Shown: positions 23,763 to 33,945 of the stretch, in pieces | How positions within the stretch are numbered: the stretch's first letter is position 1 | Layout: each line of letters begins with the position of its first letter | Origin: Symbiodinium natans | Lineage: Eukaryota > Sar > Dinophyceae > Suessiales > Symbiodiniaceae | NCBI GenBank assembly: GCA_905221605.1 | Contig: CAJNDS010001291.1 | Span: forward strand, 700,811-764,810 | Direction: 5' to 3' | DNA: 64,000 nt | Program-made: the position numbers and the translations under genes | Notes under the pieces: generated by a model | What the model was told of the DNA's origin: nothing | Database searches by the model: none | The model's input: the letters and a program-made list of their open reading frames with translations, nothing else

Positions 23763-26700
23763 GGCGAGAGCGAGAGCGAGAGCGAGAGCGAGTGGCCAGC
23801 GCATGGGCTTGCCCGCCAAACGGACCTCCAAGGGATGCGGAAGAAGAAGAATAAGAAGAATGACCAGAGCAAGAAGAGAGAAACCGCGAGGTGTGTGTGT
23901 GTGTGTGTCTCTTGAGTGTTCCAGTCTGGGGCCGCACGAAAACAACATCGGTCGAGCTTGCATTTCGAAGGTGATAAAGCTGTACATTGCAAAATGAAAG
24001 TCGTCCAGTCGGGCACAAGCCGCCGATCTCCACACTGATGTTCGAAAACTTGGATGTCTGGTATGCGCATGTGTGCACTATACACTATTTTTTGCTAAAT
24101 TAGTTTTCTGTTGGTTGTCATTGGTTTCTATTGGTTTTCTATTAGTTTTCATTAGTTTTCTATTGGTTTGTATTGGTTTTCTGGTTTTCTATTGGTTTTT
24201 GTTGTTTTCTATTGGTTGTTATGTGTTTTCTATTGGTTTTTATGTGTTTCCTATTGGTTGTTATTGGTTTTCTGTTGGTTCATTGGTTTTCCATTGGTTT
24301 TTATTGGTTTTTCTATTGGTCAAGAAATTTTGCGGTCGCTTAGGTTTAAAGTCTGTGGGCGGAGAACAAGATTCAAAATTGAAGATTCTTGGTAAGCTTT
24401 TCCAAAAAGCCGCGATCTTCAATCTTCGACTTGGCTGCGTTTTGTCGCCGGAACTTCAAAGCAATTCAAGGCCGCAGTTTGGAAGCGGGAGATGTTAAAC
24501 TTCAAACTCCCACGGCTTGAGGTGCTATGACACTCTCTCTTAATCAATCAAAAGTCCGCGATTTGGAAGAGAATTTGGAGAAGACAATTGACCGAACATC
24601 ATAACTATAAATGTTCCAATATCCCCGGGCCGGATTCTTGAAAAGTGTCCGAAGCTTTATTTTCAAAGGCTGTGGCGACTATAGCAATCCGGGCCGAAGC
24701 TTCCTGGGAAGCTTCCCCAGGAATCTTTGATCTGCACTCTTCTATTTGGCTGACGGGTGGGGGGTGGGGGGGGGGGTTGCCACATACATGTACCCGATTT
24801 CGGTGGCGGAGGTACATGCAGTAGCTACAGCCTGGTGTGCATTACGATGACATGCAGTTCATCCTGCAAGCAGTCGGCGCGAAGAAGTGAAACTGGAAAA
24901 GGGGCCAATATCTTCGGTGCAGGTCGTCACCTATTGCCTCCGGCTGCTGCTCATAATGTTTGGCGCCGAAATCTTCTCGGTACTTTGGTGGTACAGTCTT
25001 TTGGCTGGCAGGAGGGCTTGCAGTGAGGAAGCTGCCTCGGCCGTCGACTTTTTCCTGCCATCTAAGCTTAGTCATATCGCAAAAGACCATGTGTTATCGC
25101 CCTCTGCAGTTTTTTGAAGTACGAGAATGAATTCAGAAGCAGCGCCCCTCGATTTAAAGCAGCAAAGAACGAAGGCCAGAAATTCCACGGGCTGACATGC
25201 TCCTCGGAAAGTCTGGATGAAGCCTGTATCTTTGACGAGCTGTCGGTTTGGGAGCTCTACCTGGGCGCCTTGGCTTCAATGGCCTCGTGGCGCCAGAAGT
25301 GGTCTCAGAAACTGAAGGTTCATGTGGATGATATAGGACCGGATGGGATTCCGGGTTCCACAAAGGAGGAGAAGGGTCAGCGTTTCGAGTTGCGCTTGGG
25401 GCTTTTGGTGGCGAAGGATGCTGACAGTTCTCGTTTCTATGATGTGAGGGCTGAAGCACCATTCGGGCAGGCATGCACGTCCGACTGCACTTCACGTGGC
25501 TCACCTTGATGATCCTTTGGCGATTTGGCAGGCGAACTGCTTGGGATCAGGGCTTGTTGTTCAGCAGACTTCCCCACAGAGTCAAATGAATGTAAAGTTC
25601 TTTCTGTGGTTTTGAATGCTACAGGCCGAAGAGAAGAGAAGTGCTCAGGCAAACAAACGATGACTGATCTGGATCTGCCGTTCCACCGCCATGTCACAGG
25701 GCCTCTAACGTAGAGTGAAAGAACAGTCGTCAGCTAGGAGTTTGGACAAGAAGTGCGTCTATAGCAGCTGGATTTCAATCTTACGCGGCCACGCTTCGAA
25801 GCGTGGCACAGAGCAGTCGCAGGGTTAGGGTTGCCATAGGCAGGCGAAGGATTGAAGGATGACGGGTGAGGCGGACAGGGGACAGTGAAGGAAGGGTCGG
25901 TGCTAGCCGCCAGTGCTTGCCACTTCTCTCTGAAACCGATGGAAATTGACCGCCTTGGTCTGGAGGCCTTGTCGATTTATGTAGACTTCGAAGCTTTCGA
26001 AGGTTTACATCCCTGGCTGCCGGCATTGACTGCCCGGAGAACATGCTGGGTTGTGTGACGTTCTTCTACACCTTCGAGGCGGGAAGTACTCAAGTTACTA
26101 ATGCTGTGGCGCTCAGAGACCATACTGATGCCAATTGAGAATTACACCAGTTCTCTATAATTCTCACATCAAACTGCAGTAGACTGGCATTGTCTTAGAC
26201 ACGGTTGCATTACTTTGAATTCCAACCCTTCCCACGGGCAGGCCTTCTGGCGCATCTGGCATGCCTCCATGAATCGCTTCATGCTGCGATACCTTTATGC
26301 CCCTCGGCGCTTCTGGATGTCACGAAAGCTGCCAGAAAGCCTTTCGTATCAAGACCCAGAAATTTCAACACCCAGAACTTGGACCCAGGGGGTATTGGGA
26401 AGGGGGGGGGGGGGGCCCTGTCAAGATTTGCAAGAGCAGACGGGTCCCACTTGGACCCCACTACTACGACAACCCGTTACTTCACTTGGCCAGTCCATCG
26501 AAGAACAGCTTCAAATACGCAACACCCTTTCCCCACCCACCCGCCCCGTTTTCCCCTGACTGGAACACATGTCGCCTGTTTCTCGCAATGTACATGATGT
26601 GCATGTTGCATGCCGTGCTGTAGACTCTCACAGTTTGTTGCAGTGTTACAGATTGCCTCAGAATTCGACCAGGCGCTCGTCGTGAGGCGGAGTTCGTTTC

Positions 26701-29334
26701 CCCTCAACTCCCTCATTTGCACATGAGCCCAGGGCCTTCAACCCATAATGTGTTTCGACCTCGGAGGTTCTGTTGTTTCATCTTCGTCTTGTCCCCGGGC
26801 AAGAGGAGCTGGGCAGTTCCTAACCCACGCATGTTTTTAAACAAGCTCCGGAAAGTTACGACTCGAAACACACACCCCCCCACGGACAGCGCGGCAAGCA
26901 TCTTCTGTGCTAAGCTGTCCTTCGTTGAGGCTCCTGGCACTCCAAGGAAACCAGGCAACACGATTGAGCTTCCCCGACAGTCACGGCCGTCCGCCACAGC
27001 CATCCCCCAACACAACGGCGCTAAAGATCCGGCTTCAAAAGCTTCGACACTGGAATTGTGTAAAGGCTGCTTGCGGCCCAGCGGCATGACACGTCGAACA
27101 CCGCCCACAACAATGAATGCATTCGGAAACGATAGAAGCCTACTAATAGAAGGTTCCTCATCTGAATTGTCCCCCGGTGGCCGCTGAGCTGGGGCTTTAT
27201 TCGGCCGACCGCTGGCGAGGTACTCCCAACCCATGACTGCTTCCGCGTCATCAATCGTTTCTCTATCTTCAGCTGCATGCTGGTTTCCTTCCAGATGTCC
27301 ACCATTGCCCGCCTCGCCGTGCTACTCCTCATCGTTTTCGTCCTCACAATCTAGCATGACGTTCGAACTAGAGTTTCCGTCCGGTTCCCCAAGCACCTTA
27401 CAGTTACACCCCACTTACACCCCCCCTGACACCCCCCTTGCACCGCCCTTACACCACCCTTACACACCCCTTACACAACCCCGTACACCCTGATACCCCC
27501 CTTGTCACCCCCTTACACCCTCCCACACACCCCCCTTACACCCCCCTTACCTTTACACCCCCCGCCCCCCCCGTAAACTACACCCCCTTACACGACTACA
27601 CACCTACTGGCACTAATTCAGAAACCCAGACCAAATCTGGCCCGTAACAAATCGTACTTCCTTTGTACTCGCACAATCTGGCCCGCAACAAATCGTACTA
27701 AAGGCTCTGATTCCTTTGTACCCACCCGATCTGGCCCGTAACAAATCGAACTGGAGGCTTTTGTTCCTTTTTGCTCACTCAATCTGGCCCGTAACAAATC
27801 GTACTGGAGGCTCAGATTCCTTTGTACTCACCCAATCTGGCCCGTAACTACTCGTACTTGAGGCTCTTATTCCTTTTTACTCACCCAATCTGGCCCGGAA
27901 CACATCGTACTGAAGGCTCTTATTCCTTGCTGTTATTCCTTTGTACTCACCCAATCTGGCCCGTAACAAATCGTACTGGAGGCTCTTATTCATTGCTCTT
28001 ATTCCCTTTGTACTTACCCAGTCTGGCCGTAACAAATCGTACTAGACGCTCTCGTTCCTTTGTACTCACCCCAATCTAGCCCGTAACAAATCGTATTGGG
28101 GGCTCTTGTTCCATTGTACTCACCCAATCTGGCCCGCAACAAATAAGCTCTTGTTCCTCTGTACTCACCCAATCAGGCCCAGAACAAATCGCTCTTGTTC
28201 CTTTGTGCTCACCCAATCTGGCCCGTAACAAATCGTACTGGAGGCTCTTGTTGCTTTGTCCTCACCCAATCTGGCCCGTAACAAAGCTCTTGTTCTTTTG
28301 TAATCACAATCTGACCCGTAACAAATCGTACTGGAGGATCTTGTTCCTCTTTCCGCCTCACCTCGACACCCAAGGTTCCCATCGGGGGAAGCAAGCGCAG
28401 TTGGCTGGCCGTGCCTGTGGTCTTCGGTTTTGTCGCCTATTGGTGCCTTTGCCAAGCAGGATTATTCAATAAGCAAAGTTTTTGTCATCACGGTACCTCT
28501 GAAGGTACCAGCAACCTTTGGCTTGTACGACACCGGCTTGGTTTCGGCCCATATGGTTTGCCGAATGGGCCCCTTCTGGGTATCATACCCTGGGTAACAT
28601 ACCGATAAAAATGTGGTGCATGTACCCGGTCTCCCGCCACATGCTTCTTCGGGAATTCCCGCTGCAGCAGGCACGAGAGCACTGGATTCTTGACGCGGCC
28701 GGCATGGTATGCCTGGGGCCTCTCACATGATATTGGTGGGCTAGGACTCCTAACGCCATCGAAGTTTCCAGGGCATTTGAGAACTTTGAGTTTCACGCCG
28801 GTTCAGGAGGCCAGAATGGGTCAGCTCGCTGACTTCTATGACTACGACTACTAGTTGTTGATTACTGATTCTGGTTTGTATGGATACAATATAGATCCTG
28901 TAGATGTCTTCCCGGAGGCTTTCTCAATGCCGCGGGCGTGACTGTGGAGAAAGCCTTGGCTACCACTGTGGGGAGACACCTGGCGAAGAGCCAGGTCTCG
29001 TTCATAGTAGACTTCTTGCGTGTAGTGCTATCGCAGTATTTAATTGCATGACAAGACCCATGCCGCTTTGGGTCCTCACGTCAAGCAGCGTCACAAACCT
29101 CGAATGAAGGGCGCCACATGTGCATCTTGGCCCTGGAGGCAGACGGGAACTACTTGGCTAGTCTTCTTTGTTTCCTTGGCAGGGGTGTCGGCCCCATTTT
29201 CTTGCTCCTCGGCATGCAGTAGGTTTCTCTTCCGGAGTCTAAATGTCGGGAGGAGCCTGGCGTGTGTGGTATCAACCTGGAAGTATGAAAAGAACCAGGG
29301 TCACAAGCACGTAAGCTGTCCGCCCGACACGTGA
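18144..29334 (+). CDS. MBOAT-family O-acyltransferase (GUP1/HHAT-like), multi-exon
   Basis: Co-linear short exons spell out the conserved landmarks of the membrane-bound O-acyltransferase family, GUP1/HHAT branch, in the right order: FISHG (18144), RKLISLAFDDLW (21214), YLGYAPLFFAGPILSFN (23220), TYCLRLLLIMFGAEIF (24923), KFFL then RSFRRFTSLAAGIDCPENM (25580, 25985), FWRIWHASMN with the candidate catalytic His (26242), GGSKRSWLAVPVVFGFVAYW then HEST (28375, 28671), a C-terminal membrane exon (29139) and a stop near 29334. Such enzymes sit in ER membranes and move acyl chains to lipids or proteins; the acceptor here is unknown. Phases agree across all directly adjoining exons from 28375 to the end and for 25580/25985/26242. 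Donors are GT or GC. Pieces between 19672 and 21214, around 25.1-25.5 kb, and the N terminus are incomplete. Confidence 0.8.
19214..19279 (+). CDS. MBOAT exon candidate: VWVFVLLCMETVFRLLG
   Basis: Exactly 22 codons between a TTTGAG acceptor and a GTACCC donor. The reading resembles the family segment just after the HG motif where a hydrophobic stretch ends in an acidic residue (LF.NE in relatives). Placement fits the gene order; identity is an inference. Confidence 0.4.
19608..19672 (+). CDS. MBOAT exon candidate ending in RW
   Basis: Reads VVPLVVWFFMCTRCVIRW, with the last codon split before a strong GC donor (CTG|GCAAGT). Relatives carry an RW pair shortly before the RLISF segment. The acceptor choice (CCAAG) is uncertain, and the short link to the exon at 21214 was not found. 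Confidence 0.4.
21214..21256 (+). CDS. MBOAT exon: RKLISLAFDDLWSYK
   Basis: Acceptor CTCCAG, donor AAG|GTTCTG, 43 bases. The reading corresponds to the conserved RLISF..D..W segment of GUP1/HHAT proteins. The antisense open frame that overlaps here (20744-21301) is treated as its shadow. Confidence 0.6.
23220..23337 (+). CDS. MBOAT exon: YLGYAPLFFAGPILSFN core
   Basis: Preceded by a good acceptor (TTTTTTCCAG). It reads NPLRKPRYIVAYLGYAPLFF, continuing AGPILSFNAFVSQSR. The Y.AY..Y.PL..AGPI.SFN.F..Q pattern is the signature membrane region of GUP1/HHAT-type acyltransferases. Donor is probably CGC|GTGGTG. This is the single most diagnostic exon. Confidence 0.8.
23690..23790. repeat. GA / GC(GA) microsatellite in an MBOAT intron
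   Basis: GAGA and GAGC units run for about 100 bases, with a (GT)n tract near 23894. It lies in the intron between the exons at 23220 and 24923. Confidence 0.85.
24095..24330. repeat. TATTGGTTTTC tandem repeat in an MBOAT intron
   Basis: About a dozen imperfect units of 14-20 bases built on TTTCTATTGGTTTT. It gives a spurious F/L/V-rich hydrophobic reading frame. The same intron holds a GA microsatellite at its 5' side. Confidence 0.85.
24923..25007 (+). CDS. MBOAT exon: membrane segment TYCLRLLLIMFGAEIF
   Basis: Acceptor GGTGCAG, donor GCTG|GCAGGA (a GC donor). It encodes a long hydrophobic helix with an internal acidic residue followed by WWYS, as expected for the segment after the GPI.SFN motif (RLLL....E.....Y in relatives). 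Confidence 0.65.
25114..25509 (+). CDS. Coding-like region inside the MBOAT gene
   Basis: An open frame of 131 codons includes CIFDELSVWELYLGALASM (near 25221-25281), which resembles the LSP.EL....G segment preceding the .KFL.IWRFFR motif; a GC donor (ATG|GCCTCG) would end it there. The rest (VHVDDIGPDGIPGST and later) does not resemble the family and may be intron or an extra domain. Part is therefore probably an exon, with borders unresolved. Confidence 0.4.
   Translation: MKYENEFRSSAPRFKAAKNEGQKFHGLTCSSESLDEACIFDELSVWELYLGALASMASWRQKWSQKLKVHVDDIGPDGIPGSTKEEKGQRFELRLGLLVAKDADSSRFYDVRAEAPFGQACTSDCTSRGSP
25580..25605 (+). CDS. MBOAT micro-exon: MNVKFFL
   Basis: A 26-base exon between CCCCACAG and CT|GTGGTT. 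It splits a Leu codon that is completed exactly by the exon at 25985. Together they give KFFLLRSFRRFTSL, the same length as the family's KFLIIWRFFRLWSL. Confidence 0.55.
25985..26078 (+). CDS. MBOAT exon: GIDCPENM
   Basis: Acceptor TTATGTAG, donor GAG|GCGGGA (GC). It encodes RSFRRFTSLAAGIDCPENM then LGCVTFFYTFE. The G[IV][DE].PENM signature precedes the active-site FWR.WH segment in this family. The join to 26242 is in phase 0. Confidence 0.75.
26242..26306 (+). CDS. MBOAT exon: active-site FWRIWHASMN
   Basis: Acceptor GGGCAG. It reads AFWRIWHASMNRFMLRYLY then AP. This matches FWR.WH.S.N.W..RY.Y.P, which holds a conserved His of the active site. The 3' border is uncertain: CCTCG|GCGCTT is an attractive GC donor, but the next exon needs phase 0, so the real end may be a few codons later. 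Confidence 0.75.
26713..27321 (-). CDS. Antisense ORF inside an MBOAT intron, unknown product
   Basis: The frame is open for about 200 codons (first ATG 27234) and encodes an acidic leader (EGNQHAAEDRETIDDAEAV), a linker (PPGDNSDEEPSISRLLSF), then mixed sequence (NAFIVVGGVRRVMPLG, VLPGFLGVPGASTKDSLA). It lies between the MBOAT exons at 26242 and 28375, on the opposite strand. The acidic linker recalls sequence between the integrase and reverse transcriptase of Copia-type elements, but no catalytic motif is present, so a mobile-element fragment is only a guess. Confidence 0.4.
   Translation of the reverse strand, partial: HGEAGNGGHLEGNQHAAEDRETIDDAEAVMGWEYLASGRPNKAPAQRPPGDNSDEEPSISRLLSFPNAFIVVGGVRRVMPLGRKQPLHNSSVEAFEAGSLAPLCWGMAVADGRDCRGSSIVLPGFLGVPGASTKDSLAQKMLAALSVGGCVFRVVTFRSLFKNMRGLGTAQLLLPGDKTKMKQQNLRGRNTLWVEGPGLMCK
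27395..27605. repeat. TTACACCCCCC tandem repeat
   Basis: C-rich units of about 10-12 bases (TTACACCACCC, TTACACCCCCC and variants) continue for about 200 bases within the same MBOAT intron. Confidence 0.85.
27625..28345. repeat. Satellite, unit about 54 bp, 14 copies
   Basis: Units carry CACCCAATCTGGCCCGTAAC, then AAATCGTACTGGAGGCTCTT, then ATTCCTTTGTACT. Fourteen copies of the TCTGGCCCG core (with variants TCTAGCC, TCAGGCC, TCTGACC) can be counted; several units are truncated after CAAATCG. It ends about 30 bases before the MBOAT exon at 28375, so it forms the 3' part of the largest intron. Confidence 0.9.
28375..28442 (+). CDS. MBOAT exon: GGSKRSW...FVAYW
   Basis: Acceptor ACCCAAG, donor TATTG|GTGCCT. 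It reads VPIGGSKRSWLAVPVVFGFV then AYW, the family's GGS......VF.FVA.W. The Trp codon is split (TG|G) and completed by the next exon, which starts with the family's second conserved His. Unspliced, the frame would continue into a Cys instead of that His. Confidence 0.75.
28671..28735 (+). CDS. MBOAT exon: conserved His (HEST) and membrane segment
   Basis: Acceptor GCAGCAG, donor ATTG|GTGGGC. It completes the Trp codon and reads HESTGFLTRPAWYAWGLSHD, matching WH......W.W in relatives. The split Gly codon at its end is completed in phase by the exon at 28918. Confidence 0.7.
28918..29021 (+). CDS. MBOAT exon: C-terminal segment
   Basis: Acceptor CCCGGAG, donor CGT|GTAGTG, length 104 in the required phase on both sides. 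It reads FLNAAGVTVEKALATTVG and then VSFIVDFLR, fitting the helical segment between the WH motif and the last membrane helix. Confidence 0.55.
29139..29219 (+). CDS. MBOAT exon: last membrane helix
   Basis: Exactly 27 codons: ADGNYLASLLCFLGRGVG then PIFLLLGMQ. Acceptor CTGGAG; the donor after ATGCAG is weak (TAGGTT). Relatives have DG followed by a final helix ending VQVMFE. A last short exon, about 29284-29334 (YEKNQGHKHVSCPPDT, stop TGA), would provide the charged tail. Confidence 0.5.
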
Positions 29335-32300
29335 TCGTCCATGTTTGGGGCTGAAAGCTTGGCGTTGCAACGTATAGTAAATCAGCGTTATAGTCCTTAC
29401 TTGTAGCTGCCTCGCCCTGTTGAGCCGCTCGGCATGACTAAGGATATTGGTTAATGTTCCGGCTATCTACTATGAGAACTCCTTGAAGTTCTATGTGAGC
29501 CTCTTCAAGCGTGGCTGGCAAACCGTCCCCGGGCAGCGCTGAGATTGAAAGAGAGCACTTGAAGCTGGGTTTCAGATTCGTGCATGCCTGCATTCGTGCA
29601 AACGGTGGTGTCTCCCAATTGCACAAGTCTGCTCCTCAAATTAGCTAAATCTAGTGATGGGGAAAGCTAATTTATTCTCGCGCCAATAGCATTATCTTCA
29701 CTCCCTATATTCGGAAAAAGCATAGTGGCGCCTCCTAAGTGTGCAAGTCTACCCTCAGATTAGTAGCACAGCGATTTAATACGTTACTAATCTTGTAACT
29801 ATTCGAGATTAGAGAATATCACAATCCCTTCTGATTTGTCAGCTTTATATACTCCATTGACTAGTTAGTTAAACGAGCCCCTAATCAGGAGAAGGCAGTC
29901 TTATCCATTTCATCAATATCACCGTATCAATAACATAATGCAATGTACTATGTCAGGCTATCTGTCACAGTAGGTAAACGTGCGAATTTAACGCCATTCC
30001 TATTCGTTCATTCGTTGAGTTATGCATTCTTGTTTTGCGTCATGTGTTTATCACCGAGGAACCTGAAACAATTGAGCCCCTGGGGTGTTCAACCTGGGGG
30101 TTTACTAGTTTACGTTTCTGAATGAAGTGATGATCCTATCCTTTTGCCGTTGTAATGAATGGAGACATGATTCAATCACTGGATGTTGAGATGTGGCTCC
30201 TACTTATCAGCAGGTTGTAACAAATTGCATGCAACAATCGCAGCTGCAATGTATTGGCGAATCACACGCGGGTGGTCTGTACCATGTAGAAGCAAGAGCA
30301 TGTAGTTAATTGGGGTTTTGGGAGGACACTTACTTTACCTGTCTGAGATACCACTGCGTGCATGCACGGGGAGTGCTGTAGTTGAGATGCCGAAATATGT
30401 GGCATCGCAGCAGATGAATGAATGGTATTTGCTGTGTCTGTTTTGCTAAAGCACCATATATATATATATACACAGAATAGTACCGTGCTGGTGTGTGTGT
30501 GTGTGTGCGTTGTGAGTGTGTGTGTGTGTGTGGATATATATATATATATATATGGGGATATTTTTTTTATACATATATATATATACATCTATATATATAT
30601 ATATATACATACATCTATATATATATACATATGTTCATATACATGAAGCATATATCAGTCTCCCTCAACTCCGCCCCTCTCAAAGCAGGGATCGAAGTTG
30701 TCAACTACTAGTAGTGAGGTCCTACTGGTGGGAACGCTGGTTCTCACCTTCGCCTGCACAGCCGTGCTAGTGGATGCCTTCCGACACGAGGACCTCAAGC
30801 AAAGTTGGGCCGAGACTCAACGACTGACCGACCCACAAAGCGACGTAAAATCGTAGGTCAATCCTGCAGCTGACCAGACCATGGCTCATGACCCATGAGC
30901 CCTGGGTAATCTGTGTACATGTCAGCGAAGACATGACTGCTCGACCTAAAAACAAGGCACCGAAAACGTACACCGAGATGCCCAGAACACAATATTCAAA
31001 CCATTTGGAAGCCACGCCAACCGAGGATGCTATGGAAGAAGTGCTGTTTGTATGCACTCACCGCCCAAGAGAAGAACACATTGCATCCTCAATTCTCTTT
31101 TGAACTTGTAGCCAAGGGACTGAAAAGTATACCTTGAGGAGACCGTGTGCCAGAGCCGCGCCCCACTGACATCCACTGAGCGTGGTGCGGTGGAAGAGCT
31201 TGCAACTGGCTCAAATTGGAGCCTGTTCATGTGGGCTTGGGGCGTTCCATTGGCAGTTAGCCAGCGCGGTTTGACAAGAACGGTTTCTTTTAATACTTTC
31301 AGCCAGACCCACCCACGAGCGCATACATGGTTTAGCACGTCCAAGTTGAGGCTCAAAAGAAGCAAATCTAGATTGTCACACTCCTACTGCCTCTCCAAGG
31401 AGCTCCGGAGCGAGTCGAGTGTGGACGATGACCGCAACCGCTCTTTGCCGTGAAAAGCGCGGAGATCCTCAAAGCTAAATAGAAAGAATGTGTCTTACTA
31501 GTCTTCCTAAGTCTTACTACACTTACAACCCCTTATAGGCACCTCAATTCGTGCACTATCGTCTCGTGCAAATGCTGGCGCGTGGGCAAAGATTCCTGAA
31601 AGCGCTTACTGCCGGTCAAAGAAAGACGGCCGCAGTCGGAGCTAGGATTCAAGCAATTCAAGCTGTCAGAGGCTACCGCACGATGACGAAATATAAGTGG
31701 AGAACCGCATGCAAGCTACATGAGCTACCCTGAAAGCTTGAGGAAAGGCTCCAGACTGCCCCGTGTATCGGTAGGAAGGGGAAAGAGACTTGGAGCCGAA
31801 CGATGGCACATCGAAGATCCAGTGAGTGCGAGAATTGGCGCCATCAGAAGCAGAACAATCGGGGCGTTTCCAGGGCCGTTGTGCGGATCAGATTGAGCAT
31901 AATTCGACTCCAGCTCCCGCTCGAAAAGAGCGGACCGGAATGCTTGGTGCAAGGATATTCAAGCATGTCCGCCACACCATTTCAAGCCGGCAGATATCGA
32001 ACCCAAAGAAGGCTGCTGGAACCCTGCGTGAGGTATTGACATGTGCTGGGCACTGTCGCTTGTTCAGCGTTTTACTATGGACCATGTATATACGCAGACA
32101 GCTTTGCAACCTGCAGCGTTCTACACATCATCTGAAAAAGATAGACGCCAATTCCTGGAAGAGAGTCTAGTCAACTCATCATGACGCCCGGTGCATCTAC
32201 CGAGGATCGAGAACCGAGGTCACTTGACCCGAACCTACGTAGTTCGAGACGTACTCTTGTTAAAGGCCAATTTTTTGAGTATCAACCTCGTCATTTTGTC

Positions 32301-33822
32301 CAAGATGCTTGCCGCAGATGTACCATACCCCACGCATGGCGTTATTGCTTCGTAAATGCGTGGAGAGAAAGAGTGTATTCAACATTGGCAGGAGTTTGCG
32401 AAAGCTGTGCCTGGGCTCGGGAGCACTGAGCCGTTTTAGCAGGCGACTACACTCAATGCTGTGCATCCTTGACAATCTAGAAGAGCCTGTGCCAGCAGGG
32501 GTTTGAAAACAAATCTCAACCTCCCAAAGCAAAAGGTCCGCATGCTCTTCTTGCCACCTACGAATCCACGGCATGCTGTCTTTGGGACTTGCAAGGCCCC
32601 CAGACTCACAGAATGAGGTGCGGAAACATGCCGAATGCCCAGTCGAACGCTATGTACCAACTATACATGACTCCAAGTTACTTCAGCCGACTCCAGCCCA
32701 GCGCAACTCCACTCCCGATAACCTTGGACTTCGGCGTATAGTCTCACAGTGTACGTCATTTGGCAGGGGGTCTATCCCTCGAAAAAAGGCGTTCGCCCAG
32801 CGAGCCGTTGTCATCATGTTATGCCGGAGATCCCCGCAGCCGGAAACCCGGAGACTCAAGCTTCTTGTTCCTGGGGCTTCCGTTGATATCGTGGGCTTGA
32901 GGTACGGGCTTGGCGTCGTTGTTTCTGTCCCGATTTGATGTATTCTACCGAACTGCTGCGAATGGTCAAGCAGGCTTGGCGCTAGGAGGTGCTGGTGACG
33001 AGCTGCTTGCGTTGGCGCAGCTTGGCCTTCGCCCTTCGCACCAAGGTCCAGCCATCTGCTCTGCGATGTTGTGGCGCAAGGCAATCTGAAGCTTTCGGAA
33101 GGCTACCCATGCCTACCCCCATGCGTGGAGTCTCCCGATCGGACTACCAAAAGCAAGGGTCTGGAGCATCCTAGGGTCCTAGGGGTGCTTGTGGTTGCTT
33201 TCAAGGCATCTCTATGGGTGTCGGAGACTCGGCTTGAAGCTTCTGGCAAGGCATGGGTCGCCTGCGCTGATGGACACATCAGCCAAGTAAAGCTTCGCTT
33301 GGAAGGTGCAGATGGCAAAAGCTCTTTTCTTCGGATCGGGTTTTGGGAGTGGTTCGGGGCTGCTTTTTTTCTGGATCTGGGTACAGCCGGGTACAGCTCA
33401 GAAGTGCCCATGCCCACGCCTCTTAGGACTGGTGCTAGGCCCCTGTGACAGACATGCTTGGCAACTCGGCACCATCAGGGAGAAAACTTGTGGAGACATA
33501 GGTGTATGGATTGCATGTCGAGCTTTGTCTACCGCAGACGTCATGCATCGTCATGCCTTTTGCTCAAGGCATCTCAAGGGAGGGCCATGAAAGGGGCAGG
33601 TTGGCCCACAACTTCTCAGGCTCAACATCGCAGGCACAGAGACCCCGCCAGCAGCCCCTCGAGACCGATAGGATCGTTTGGATCGTCCAAGCCACAGGTG
33701 CAGTAGCTACAGGCTATAGCCGGCTATAGCCTATAGAACGCAGTCCTCGAGATGCCATTGTCTTGGCCCACATCGGCGTAGCGCTGCGCTGCAAGACGGT
33801 TCTGGACTTCCATCCTGCCGGC
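29335..33822. other. No confident gene
   Basis: Short open frames on both strands, none with a recognisable family signature. Segment 29640-30000 is AT-rich. Microsatellites at about 30455-30640 are listed separately. Confidence 0.4.
30455..30645. repeat. TA, GT and TATACA microsatellites
   Basis: Consecutive (TA)n, (GT)n, (TA)n and ATATACAT tracts. All reading frames through it are I/Y or C/V repeats. Confidence 0.9.
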
Positions 33823-33945
33823 ATGCGCACTGCGGCGGTGCTAACATTGCTTCTGTGCATCCTCGGCCACCAGTCCGAGTCCGAGGATAACTGGTGCGGG
33901 GATGCCCAGTGCGAACGGGCACAGGGCTGGCAGCTGCTATCTTGA
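33823..33945 (+). CDS. Probable first exon of a secreted protein
   Basis: ATG is followed by a textbook signal peptide: MRTAAVLTLLLCILGHQSES, then EDNWCGDAQCERAQGWQ with two Cys residues. Codons are C/G-rich in third position, unlike neighbouring frames. The frame ends at a TGA at 33943-33945, but a splice donor such as CACAG|GGCTGG or CTG|GCAGCT just before it would continue the protein. I recognise no family. The protein would enter the secretory pathway. Candidate downstream exons on the same strand are listed at 37.1-40.8 kb, though the connection is speculative. Confidence 0.45.
   Translation: MRTAAVLTLLLCILGHQSESEDNWCGDAQCERAQGWQLLS

Noticed and set aside
23605-24085. ORFs around the GA/GT microsatellite
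   Set aside because: Low-complexity translation within an acyltransferase intron.
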